From NCBI GenBank assembly GCA_003218785.1, contig QHOM01000095.1, positions 1-8,713 of the forward strand: 8,713 nucleotides of DNA, written 5' to 3'. Positions 1 through 7,327 of this stretch are shown here, piece by piece; positions within the stretch are counted from its first letter, which is position 1, and every line of letters begins with the position of its first letter. Position numbers and translations under genes: made by a program. A model generated the notes under the pieces. That model did not search any database and had not been told where the DNA came from. It saw only the letters and a list, made by a program, of their open reading frames with translations. Source of the DNA: Verrucomicrobiota bacterium (lineage in GTDB: Bacteria > Verrucomicrobiota > Verrucomicrobiia > Chthoniobacterales > UBA10450).

Positions 1-2
1 TT

Positions 3-374
3 CCCTCTTCACGGATCTCGTTCGATCCGCGCAGCGGCAATAGACAGCGACATCACATCGCCGAGGGAATATTGCAGAGCGCTCTCAAGAAAGCGGTCCA
101 CGCATCTGGAATAGTAAAACGGGCCAACTGTCACAGTCTGCGTCACTCCTTCGCTACTCACTTGCTGCAACGTGGTTACGACATCCGCACAGTGCAGGAA
201 CTTCTCGGTCACAAAGACGTGAGCACGACGATGATCTACACGCACGTGCTGAACAAACCTGGAAATCGGCGTCAAAAGCCCGCTCGACTAAAACTTGCGA
301 GCGCTAGGCGCGTATGCGCGCCGGACAAATTTACGCTGGCGCACCGCCGAGGGCGCCGGGGAGCGGCGGCGTAA
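3..374 (+). CDS. Integron-type tyrosine recombinase (IntI-like), C-terminal fragment, apparent 3' frameshift
   Basis: The frame is open from the left edge, so the N-terminus and the first catalytic Arg lie outside the window. Visible parts are a DPRSG...RHH segment, as found in IntI proteins near their family-specific insert, then HSLRHSF (the HxxR box; Arg codon 141-143), ELLGHKDVSTT (second His) and IYTHVLN (nucleophile Tyr codon 237-239). These match the catalytic C-terminal half of integron integrases, which join attI and attC sites. The frame as it stands runs to the TAA at 372-374, giving about 37 odd residues after NKPG and a 44 bp overlap with the end of ftsH. Dropping one A from the AAA at 263-265 restores IGVKSPLD and a TAA at 289-291, the usual IntI ending. 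The natural end is therefore probably 291. All visible catalytic residues lie before the shift, so activity may survive. A solitary chromosomal recombinase of the same family is an alternative to a true integron. Confidence 0.88.
   Translation, partial: PSSRISFDPRSGNRQRHHIAEGILQSALKKAVHASGIVKRANCHSLRHSFATHLLQRGYDIRTVQELLGHKDVSTTMIYTHVLNKPGNRRQKPARLKLASARRVCAPDKFTLAHRRGRRGAAA
307..322. terminator. GC-rich hairpin between convergent genes, possible bidirectional terminator
   Basis: GGCGCG (307-312) pairs perfectly with CGCGCC (317-322) around a TATG loop. It lies between the probable recombinase stop (291) and the ftsH stop (331), where a shared terminator would be expected. Neither side has a proper T-run; only short A/T stretches (325-333 on one side, 289-295 on the other) flank it. 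Intrinsic termination is therefore plausible but not shown, and a chance GC palindrome cannot be excluded. Confidence 0.3.
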
Positions 375-2370
375 CGTCGGGCGCGGCTACGACTTGCTTC
401 GGCGGTTTTTCCGCTGGCATTTTTTTTCCGGGCGGCGGGGAAACGCCTGGCGGTGGATTAATCAGGCGGCCGTGCTCGACGATCTCTTTAAGTTGTGCGC
501 CGTCGAGCGTTTCAAATTCCAGCAGTGCCTTTGCGATTGTCTCGAGCGTGTCGCGATTCGCAATGAGCGTTGTCTTGGCCAGCTGATACGCGTCATCCAG
601 TAGTTTTTTTACTTCCTGATCGATTTGCTCAGCAGTCGCTTCGCTGTAATCGCGCGCCCGAGAAATGTCGCGACCAAGAAAAACATAATCTTCGTGCTCG
701 CCATACTCGACCATGCCCATTTTCTCGCTCATGCCCCATTCGCAAACCATTCGGCGCGCAATCGCCGTAGCCATTTTGATGTCGCCACGCGCGCCGTTTG
801 TGATGTCGCCGAAGATGATTTCCTCCGCAACGCGGCCGCCCATGCTTACGGCGAGACCGGCGAGCAACTCGTTTTTGCGATTGGTGTATTTATCTTCCTC
901 CGGCAACCACATGGTCGATCCAAGCGACGGCCCGCGCGGGATGATGGTGACCTTGTGGAGCGGCTCGGTGTGCGGAAGAAGTTCAAGCAAGAGCGCGTGA
1001 CCCGCTTCGTGGTAAGCGGTGTTCTGCTTTTCTTTTTCGCTGAGCGCAAGGCTTCGGCGCTCCTTGCCCCAGCGAACTTTATCGCGTGCTTCTTCCAGTT
1101 CGGCCAGCGTAATTCCTTTTAGTCCGCGTCGCGCAGCGAGCAATGCCGCTTCGTTGATCACGTTCGCAAGTTCGGCGCCGGAATAACCGGGCGTGCCGCG
1201 CGCGACCACCGCAAGATCGACGCCTTCTGCGAGTTTCACTTTCTTCGCATGGACGCGCAGAATTTCCTCGCGCCCTTTCACGTCGGGCAAATTTACGGTG
1301 ATTTGGCGATCGAAACGTCCCGGTCGCAGCAACGCCGGATCGAGAACATCAGGGCGGTTCGTGGCCGCGATAATGATCACGCCCTCCTGTGTATCGAAGC
1401 CGTCCATCTCGACCAGCAATGCATTCAACGTTTGCTCGCGCTCGTCGTGGCCACCGCCTACGCCGTGGCCGCGATGGCGCCCGACCGCGTCAATCTCATC
1501 GATAAAAATGATACAGGGCGCGGATTTCTTTCCTTGCTCGAACATGTCGCGGACACGCGACGCACCCACGCCGACAAACATCTCGACAAAATCCGAGCCG
1601 CTGATCGAAAAGAACGGGACATCCGCTTCGCCTGCGATGGCGCGCGCCAGCAACGTTTTGCCCGTGCCGGGGGGCCCAACCATGAGAACGCCCTTTGGAA
1701 TGCGGCCGCCGAGCTTCTGAAATTTTTTCGGGTCACGCAAAAACTCGACGAGTTCTTGCACTTCGTCTTTTGCTTCCTCGACTCCGGCGACATCGCGAAA
1801 TGTGATCTTGTTTTTGTCTCGAGCGAGCATGCGGGCTTTCGATTTCCCGAAATTGAGCGCGCCTTTCCCTGCCATGCGGATTTGCTGGCGGAACAAAAAG
1901 TAAAGCACCAACAGGAAAAGAGCGATGGGCAGGAAACCGACTACGGTTTGCGCAAGCACATTTGACTCAGTCTTGATGGCCGGTTGAATTCCGGCTGCAG
2001 CGAGCTTTTCCTGCAAATTATTTGTGAAATTCAAATAGACCGTGGTTCGAAACGGGACCTGCTGGGCGGGGGAAGAACCCACTCCCTGGCGGATATACGC
2101 GCCGCGCAGGGTTTGCGTCGGCCGGCCATCTTCGACGACAAGCTGGAGCGGAGAATTTTTATCGGTGACGATCTGCTTGTTCTCCAGCAGCTCGAGAAAA
2201 CGGTTGTAGGGGACGTCCTCGACCGGCTGCATTCCTCCCCGGTAAAAGAGCATTGCGAGCGCAATAAACCCAAAGGCGATCGCGATGAGAATGACCCCGC
2301 GCCAGTTAAAATTGGGTTCGCTCCCGCGGGATTTATTCTCCTTTTGCGAGTTGCGATCGGATTGAGCCAT
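331..2370 (-). CDS. ftsH: ATP-dependent zinc metalloprotease FtsH
   Basis: This is a membrane-anchored AAA+ protease that degrades misfolded membrane proteins and short-lived regulators as a hexamer. The product has 679 residues, close to the family's usual length. The order is: a charged N-terminus; TM1 about 24-42; a periplasmic domain about 43-140; TM2 about 142-160; an AAA+ module with Walker A GPPGTGKT (232-239), pore loop MFVG (264-267), Walker B IIFIDEID (287-294) and second region of homology with arginine fingers R352 and R355; then the M41 peptidase domain with HEAGH (454-458) and the probable third zinc ligand D530 in NGARGDIK. The last 40 residues are rich in Pro and Ala, as in many bacterial FtsH tails of low conservation. 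The ATG at 2370 is the only start that leaves a normal cytoplasmic stub before TM1; no Shine-Dalgarno is visible ahead of it. It is transcribed divergently from the ABC exporter gene and converges on the recombinase. All catalytic residues are intact. Confidence 0.98.
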   Translation of the reverse strand: MAQSDRNSQKENKSRGSEPNFNWRGVILIAIAFGFIALAMLFYRGGMQPVEDVPYNRFLELLENKQIVTDKNSPLQLVVEDGRPTQTLRGAYIRQGVGSSPAQQVPFRTTVYLNFTNNLQEKLAAAGIQPAIKTESNVLAQTVVGFLPIALFLLVLYFLFRQQIRMAGKGALNFGKSKARMLARDKNKITFRDVAGVEEAKDEVQELVEFLRDPKKFQKLGGRIPKGVLMVGPPGTGKTLLARAIAGEADVPFFSISGSDFVEMFVGVGASRVRDMFEQGKKSAPCIIFIDEIDAVGRHRGHGVGGGHDEREQTLNALLVEMDGFDTQEGVIIIAATNRPDVLDPALLRPGRFDRQITVNLPDVKGREEILRVHAKKVKLAEGVDLAVVARGTPGYSGAELANVINEAALLAARRGLKGITLAELEEARDKVRWGKERRSLALSEKEKQNTAYHEAGHALLLELLPHTEPLHKVTIIPRGPSLGSTMWLPEEDKYTNRKNELLAGLAVSMGGRVAEEIIFGDITNGARGDIKMATAIARRMVCEWGMSEKMGMVEYGEHEDYVFLGRDISRARDYSEATAEQIDQEVKKLLDDAYQLAKTTLIANRDTLETIAKALLEFETLDGAQLKEIVEHGRLINPPPGVSPPPGKKMPAEKPPKQVVAAPDVTPPLPGALGGAPA

Positions 2371-2390
2371 AAACGAAGCGGAATCTTAAG

Positions 2391-2404
2391 AACGTAAAAA
2401 CGTT
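2391..2404. promoter_or_regulatory. Small A/T-centred inverted repeat upstream of ftsH
   Basis: AACGT (2391-2395) and ACGTT (2400-2404) form a perfect inverted repeat around AAAA, 20 bp upstream of the ftsH start codon. It could be an operator half-site pair or a weak hairpin in the ftsH leader. A 5 bp arm is short enough to arise by chance. A TTGCCA sequence reading toward ftsH (the complement of 2417-2422) resembles a -35 box, but I see no convincing -10 at the right spacing. Confidence 0.22.
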
Positions 2405-2529
2405 AACATGAACGACTGGCAATGCAAAATGGCGCAGACTCTTCTCGGGTTATGGTTGGTATTTGCTGATGGCGATTGACGATCTGAAGTGGGCTGTTCG
2501 TGGGTTCGTCTGTATATCGTAGCCGCACA

Positions 2530-2557
2530 TTGCGTCGCTCGTCGATTTCGGTAAAAT
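2530..2557 (+). promoter_or_regulatory. Candidate sigma70-type promoter for the ABC exporter gene
   Basis: TTGCGT (2530-2535) and TAAAAT (2552-2557) are separated by 16 bp. The -10 matches TATAAT at 5 of 6 positions and the -35 matches TTGACA at only 3 of 6. Transcription would start near 2564 and give a leader of about 12 bases, consistent with the absence of a Shine-Dalgarno before the ATG at 2576. The match is weak, and other promoters in the 205 bp divergent region are possible. Confidence 0.22.
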
Positions 2558-2575
2558 TCCAATCCAAATATCGAC

Positions 2576-5500
2576 ATGACAGAGTTGGTCACATCAGTGG
2601 CGGATAAAATCGACCGGGCCGTGCAACGGGTGACCCCGTTTGCCTACCGGGTGCGACGGACCGGCCGCCGTTGGGTGCGCCGGGCGTTGCGCAAGCCTCG
2701 CAGCGTCTCGGAAGGGCCGAACCTGCTGCCATTGTTGATTCAAGTGCTGGCGAGTTTCACCAAAGCCGATGGTGTTTTGCTCGAGGAAGAGATCGACTCG
2801 AGCCTCGGTTTTCTACGTTACGATTATCCGGAGGCTGTTTACTCCGAGCTGCGACAGTTGTTCCGGCAGGCGCTTTACGAGCAGCAGGACCTCGCCGCCA
2901 TGGGGCAAAAACTCGGCGCGCAACTGAGCACGGAGCGCAAGATCATGCTCGGCGTTCAACTTTACGACCTGATCTCCCAAGCTGGTTTGAAGAAGGAGCA
3001 GGTCGTCGCGTTCTATTCCTTCATGTCGCAGCTCGGCATGGCGGCGCAAGCGATCGACATCGTTTACCAACTCAACGCGTCGGAGGATTCGGATCCGTCG
3101 ATTTACCAGCACGGCGCGTCACCGCTCGAATCGCTCGCTTTCGGCACGGACGGGAAGGCGGATGTGACCTTGAAGAGTCTCACCAGTAGCGATCGCCTGA
3201 TGGCCTTCCGCTATCACGACCTCATATTGCTGAAAAATTATAGCGGCCAGAACGTGTCGGTGCGCGGGAGACCACTGGTACGCGGCGGATTCTGCCGAAT
3301 TTATCCCGGCCAGCGCATTCTGATAGGCGATCAGGTGCTCAGCTATCAAGAGCTGGCGCAATATTTCAACGCCAAAAAGAATGTTTCGCTTCCGCAGATT
3401 TTCATCCGCGTCAATAAAGACTCTGATGAAGTGGAGCTGGAGCGCTCCCGAACGCGCGAAAGCTCGCTCCGGGTCACTTTCGGGTTGAAGGTGCGCGTGA
3501 AAGCGTTGCGCGACGTCGATGCTGAGCTCAATGGACTGAAATTAAAGGCCGGCACGCAGGTCGGGGCGACCTTGGAAGATAAGATCATTTTCCACAACGA
3601 CAGCGAGATGGATTTGATGGATCTGCGCCGGCGGGCTCGCGCATTAGGTGGCCGGTTTCAACTTAAGGCGTCCAAATCCGAATATTTAGTTTCGAATGAC
3701 CCAAGCCGGCTGGAAGCGGGCGATATTCTGCTTTCCCCGGGTACGAGCGGCGACGTGTTGCTGAAGATTTTTTGCGATTACGACCAGCGAGTGGGCCTCT
3801 TGGAGGTAATTGAAGCCGACCGTCCGATCCTTGTGGGTGACACTTCCGTGCGCACGACTGCTCCGCTCAAAGACGGCGATACCATTCGAATCGACATCGG
3901 GCAATTTCTCCGGTGCAACTTCACGGAGCGTATCATCGAGGAAGAGCGCAATATCATTCGCACCCTCGAAGTGAACGAGGTCACGCATCGGTTTAGCAAC
4001 GGGGAGGTCGGGCTCGAAGGAATTTCCTTTGGCGTTACTCGTGGCGAGCTCGTTTGCGTGATGGGCGCGAGCGGTTCGGGAAAAAGCACGCTCTTAAAAG
4101 TGCTGGCGGGACAACTTCAGCCTACCAGCGGCGAGGTCATCCTGAACGGACAATCGCTTTATCCGAACCTCGATGTGCTCAAGCGCTACCTCAGTTATAT
4201 GCCGCAGGAAGACGCCTTCGATGAGCACCTCACGATCGGCGAAAATCTGTTGTTTGCGGCTTCGATCCGTTCGCCGCATCTCTCACGGCGTGATCGCACT
4301 CGACGGCTGGACGCAAAACTAATCGAGCTTGGTTTGGGCGAGCGCCGCGATGCCGTGGTCGGCAGCCCAGAGAAGAAGCTCCTGAGCGGGGGCGAGCGTA
4401 AACGCCTCAACATCGGGCTCGATATGATCGGCATGTCGGACGTTTATCTTTTCGACGAACCAACGTCGGGCCTTTCCTCAAAGGATTCCGAGCATGTCAT
4501 GGAGATCATCCGGGGGATGGCGCACAACAAGATCATCATTGTCACTATTCACCAGCCAAGTTCGAAGATCTTCCAGATGTTCCATAAAGCGATCCTGCTC
4601 GATAAGGGGGGACGGCTCGTTTTCTTTGGAACACCTTCAGACATGCTTCGCTATTTTGCCGAAGCGGAACACCAGCATCAATTCGGCGCCGAACTGGGTG
4701 CGTGTCCATCCTGTGGAACAACACGTCCCGAGTTCATTTTTGACGTGCTTGAGACACCGCTGCGCGATCTAAGCGGTGACGTTATTTACGAGGAAAACAG
4801 TCGCGGGCAGCTGGTCGCGGCTCGCCGTTACTCCCCCGAATTCTGGCGCGACAAGTACGAGGCGTTCCGGTTGATCCAGGATGTCAAACAAGTTTCGCTG
4901 CGCAAAGAAGCGGCCGCGCCGCTTCCCGTCGCCCCAGTTGAGAAGAAGCGCCTGCCACTCCGGTGGCACGACGAATGGACGCAATTTCGCACGCTTTTGC
5001 GTCGCGCGTTCATAAGCAAACTGCGCAATCGCGCCAACCTCGTCATCACGATCGGTGTTTCGCCTGTGCTGGCGCTGCTCATCGCGACCATCCTGCGCTA
5101 TTCAGAAAGTGGCGAATACGATTTCGCGTCCGCTTATCACATCCCGACATTTTTATTCCTCGGCCTGATCGTCGCGATGTTTCTTGGGCTGACCAACAGC
5201 GCCGACGATATCATCCGCGACCGAGCCGTGCTGCAACGCGAACGCAATGTGAGCGTTCGCCTGTCATACTACGTGATTTCGAAAACGCTCACCCTTGGCG
5301 TGTTTGCGCTGATTCAATGCGTCCTCTTTGTCTTGATCGGTAATTACGTCCTGCAAATCCGCGGGATGTTTTGGATTTACCTGGGAATCATGCTCATGAC
5401 GGCAATGGGCGGCGTGTCGCTTGGTCTGCTTATCTCTTCGCTCGTCGCCGATCCGAAAACGGCGGCCAACATCGTCCCGCTGGTGTTGATTCCGCAGATC

Positions 5501-6187
5501 ATCATGGGTGGGGCGCTCATCAAATACGAGGACATGAACCGGAACCTCGCTCTCCTCTACGCGCTCTGGCATTGGTTCACTGAGCATCCCAGCAAAGAGC
5601 AGGAAAAGAAAATGGGGAGCAAGCTTGAGGTGCCATTTGTCTGTCAATTCATCGCCATGCGCTGGTCGTACGAAGAGATGATTGTCGCGCAAGCCAAGCT
5701 CAATCCATTGACGCAGCGGCAGGACCGAACGCAGCGTGAAATCGACCGCATTGTGGCGAAGCGTGACCAGACTCCCATAGACCGTAGGCGGCTGGAGGAT
5801 CTGAAGGAAACGCTCGCTTTGCTTTCCGGGCTAGAGGCAAAATCCCCCCACGCGCTGGATCATTATCTCGGGTTGGTTGATCAGATTCTAGATCGCAAGC
5901 GGCCATTCGACCGTGCGCTTTTCAAGAACGCGACTGGCCAGATTACAGCCGAGCAAATTTATGTTAATCAGAAGGTCTCCGATCTGATCTCAAACGCCGA
6001 GATGGAGCAAAGCGATTATCGTCGCGGCAATCGGCCGAATGTCTTCTTTGGCGCACAGAAACGTTATTTCGGGATTAAGGTCGGCGTGTTTGCTTTCAAC
6101 ACGACTGTTCTGATTATATCGACACTTGGATTACTCACACTGCTCCATTGGATCTTGCGAAAACAACTCGAGGTGCGAAGGAGCTAG
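2576..6187 (+). CDS. ABCG-type ABC exporter, ATPase fused to permease, with N-terminal TerB-like and FHA-like modules
   Basis: This 1203-residue protein is probably an inner-membrane exporter working as a homodimer. Residues 48-160 are helical and TerB-like, with FTKADGVLLEEEID as the acidic motif. Residues 195-265 and 395-455 are beta-rich and end in FHA-like strands (PGQRILIGDQVLSY; LKDGDTIRIDIGQFL). The ABC ATPase spans about 463-690: Walker A GASGSGKST (497-505), Q-loop Q544, signature LSGGE (603-607), Walker B VYLFDEPT with E628, H-loop H659. The signature and TIHQPSSKIFQMF are typical of the ABCG/White class, as is the ATPase-before-permease order. HxH and CxxC (699-713) follow. The permease has about six helices (823-840, 857-872, 900-924, 931-955, 964-982, 1167-1193) and the ABCG-like connecting segment RDRAVLQRERN. 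A stretch of about 180 residues with a coiled-coil core separates helices 5 and 6. Mycobacterial Rv1747, with two FHA domains before an ABCG ATPase and permease, is the closest architecture I know. The substrate is unknown. It forms a tight pair with the downstream peptidase gene. Confidence 0.93.
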   Translation: MTELVTSVADKIDRAVQRVTPFAYRVRRTGRRWVRRALRKPRSVSEGPNLLPLLIQVLASFTKADGVLLEEEIDSSLGFLRYDYPEAVYSELRQLFRQALYEQQDLAAMGQKLGAQLSTERKIMLGVQLYDLISQAGLKKEQVVAFYSFMSQLGMAAQAIDIVYQLNASEDSDPSIYQHGASPLESLAFGTDGKADVTLKSLTSSDRLMAFRYHDLILLKNYSGQNVSVRGRPLVRGGFCRIYPGQRILIGDQVLSYQELAQYFNAKKNVSLPQIFIRVNKDSDEVELERSRTRESSLRVTFGLKVRVKALRDVDAELNGLKLKAGTQVGATLEDKIIFHNDSEMDLMDLRRRARALGGRFQLKASKSEYLVSNDPSRLEAGDILLSPGTSGDVLLKIFCDYDQRVGLLEVIEADRPILVGDTSVRTTAPLKDGDTIRIDIGQFLRCNFTERIIEEERNIIRTLEVNEVTHRFSNGEVGLEGISFGVTRGELVCVMGASGSGKSTLLKVLAGQLQPTSGEVILNGQSLYPNLDVLKRYLSYMPQEDAFDEHLTIGENLLFAASIRSPHLSRRDRTRRLDAKLIELGLGERRDAVVGSPEKKLLSGGERKRLNIGLDMIGMSDVYLFDEPTSGLSSKDSEHVMEIIRGMAHNKIIIVTIHQPSSKIFQMFHKAILLDKGGRLVFFGTPSDMLRYFAEAEHQHQFGAELGACPSCGTTRPEFIFDVLETPLRDLSGDVIYEENSRGQLVAARRYSPEFWRDKYEAFRLIQDVKQVSLRKEAAAPLPVAPVEKKRLPLRWHDEWTQFRTLLRRAFISKLRNRANLVITIGVSPVLALLIATILRYSESGEYDFASAYHIPTFLFLGLIVAMFLGLTNSADDIIRDRAVLQRERNVSVRLSYYVISKTLTLGVFALIQCVLFVLIGNYVLQIRGMFWIYLGIMLMTAMGGVSLGLLISSLVADPKTAANIVPLVLIPQIIMGGALIKYEDMNRNLALLYALWHWFTEHPSKEQEKKMGSKLEVPFVCQFIAMRWSYEEMIVAQAKLNPLTQRQDRTQREIDRIVAKRDQTPIDRRRLEDLKETLALLSGLEAKSPHALDHYLGLVDQILDRKRPFDRALFKNATGQITAEQIYVNQKVSDLISNAEMEQSDYRRGNRPNVFFGAQKRYFGIKVGVFAFNTTVLIISTLGLLTLLHWILRKQLEVRRS
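6178..6183 (+). promoter_or_regulatory. Shine-Dalgarno AAGGAG for the M24 peptidase, inside the exporter gene
   Basis: AAGGAG lies within the last codons of the exporter gene, 4 bases before the ATG at 6188. It is the only clear Shine-Dalgarno sequence ahead of any gene here. Its place in the upstream reading frame points to translational coupling or re-initiation by ribosomes that have just terminated at 6185-6187, and it fixes the peptidase start at 6188. Confidence 0.7.
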
Positions 6188-7318
6188 ATGAAAATCCGAA
6201 ATCCGAAAACGCGCCTGATTGTTGCCGCAAGCGACACGGATCCAGATATGCTGTACGCGACAAAGTTCTGGGCGCCCGATCCATTTATTTTCTTGGAACG
6301 GAACGGCAAGCGCACGCTCGTCTTAAGCGATTTGGAAATCGATCGAGGCCGCAAGCAGGCGAATGCAGACGAATTTGTCATGTTCAGCGAGCTCGAGCGC
6401 GAAGTGCAGGGAAAATCAAAGAAGACGCCACCCTATGAGAAAGTGCTCGCCCATTTTCTGCGAAAACGCGGTGTAAAATCGACAGTCGTTCCGGCCAATT
6501 TTCCGCTTCGCTACGCCGAGGAACTCGCCACGAATAAAATCCGTGTTTGTGCGACGAACGGACTTTTCTGGCCGGAACGCGAAGCGAAATCGAACAAGGA
6601 AATCGAGATGATGAGCCACGCCCTGCGAATTACCGAAGAAGGCCTCAAACGTGCGGTCGAGATTTTGAAAAGATCCAAGCCTGGTGCTGGAAAGCGATTA
6701 CGCTGGCGCGCCAAAACGCTGACCTCCGAAGTGCTGCGCGCCGAAATCGATTCGGCAATCTTGCGCGCCGGTGGAATCCCGACTGGAACAATTGTTGCCG
6801 GCGGCGATCAGGGGTGCGATCCGCACGAGCGCGGCTTTGGTCCGCTCTACGCGAACTCGCTGATCATTCTTGACGTTTTTCCCCGCGACGCGAAGACCGG
6901 GTACTTCGGTGACATGACTCGCACCGTGCTGCGCGGGCGCGCGAGCCAAGCGCAGCGAAGACTTTGGGAGACAGTGAAAGCCGGGCAAGCGCTTGCTTTG
7001 AAGAAGATCAAGGCGGGAATCGATGGGATGACGATTCATAAAGCAATTCAGGAATTCTTCGCAGAGCGTGGTTTTCCGACGGAGGTGCGCAAAGGCCGGC
7101 GAGTTGGATTCTTTCATGGGACAGGCCATGGGCTTGGGCTCGAGATCCACGAGCATCCGCGGTTGCAAAAAGTCACGCTGAAAGATCGACAAGTACTAAC
7201 GGTTGAGCCCGGATTGTACTATCCCGGATTAGGCGGCACGCGTTTGGAAGACGTGATTTTGGTTACGAAAACCGGTTGCAGAATTCTGTCGCGGTTTCCG
7301 AAGCAGTTGGAGATTTAG
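6188..7318 (+). CDS. M24 family metallopeptidase (Xaa-Pro aminopeptidase / prolidase-like)
   Basis: The 376-residue product has the two-part M24 layout: a creatinase-like N-terminal domain (about 1-125) and a pita-bread catalytic domain (about 135-370). The five expected dinuclear metal ligands are visible: D229 (LIILDVFP), D242 (GYFGDMTRT), H314 (GTGHGLGLEIHE), E340 (TVEPGLYY) and E354 (GTRLEDV). Such enzymes remove N-terminal residues ahead of proline or split X-Pro dipeptides in the cytoplasm, usually with Mn or Co. There is no signal peptide or membrane segment. The first two ligands are 13 residues apart, against 11 in E. coli PepP, because of an FPRDAKTG-like insertion, so this is a divergent subgroup and exact specificity should not be assumed. 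The ATG abuts the exporter stop codon with no gap and has its own AAGGAG, so the two form an operon. A REPIN-like element begins 10 bases after the stop. Confidence 0.92.
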   Translation: MKIRNPKTRLIVAASDTDPDMLYATKFWAPDPFIFLERNGKRTLVLSDLEIDRGRKQANADEFVMFSELEREVQGKSKKTPPYEKVLAHFLRKRGVKSTVVPANFPLRYAEELATNKIRVCATNGLFWPEREAKSNKEIEMMSHALRITEEGLKRAVEILKRSKPGAGKRLRWRAKTLTSEVLRAEIDSAILRAGGIPTGTIVAGGDQGCDPHERGFGPLYANSLIILDVFPRDAKTGYFGDMTRTVLRGRASQAQRRLWETVKAGQALALKKIKAGIDGMTIHKAIQEFFAERGFPTEVRKGRRVGFFHGTGHGLGLEIHEHPRLQKVTLKDRQVLTVEPGLYYPGLGGTRLEDVILVTKTGCRILSRFPKQLEI

Positions 7319-7327
7319 CGGTAATTA

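Noticed and set aside
292..374. The recombinase's extended C-terminal tail as a genuine extra domain
   Set aside because: It is basic, low-complexity sequence that overlaps the ftsH 3' end, while the alternative frame gives the exact family terminus. A one-base shift explains it better.
1249..1965. A 238-codon open frame on the + strand, antisense to ftsH, plus shorter open frames in the same area
   Set aside because: It lies wholly within the conserved ftsH coding sequence and its translation resembles no protein family. Long antisense frames are expected opposite a GC-rich gene with strong third-position bias.
2386..2592. A 68-codon open frame on the - strand filling the ftsH-exporter intergenic region
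   Set aside because: It has no ribosome binding site and no recognisable motif, and it occupies the region that must hold two divergent promoters.
5264..5692. A 142-codon open frame on the - strand opposite the exporter membrane domain
   Set aside because: It is His/Asp/Arg-rich, low-information sequence, the usual shadow of a hydrophobic gene; no start signal or family motif.
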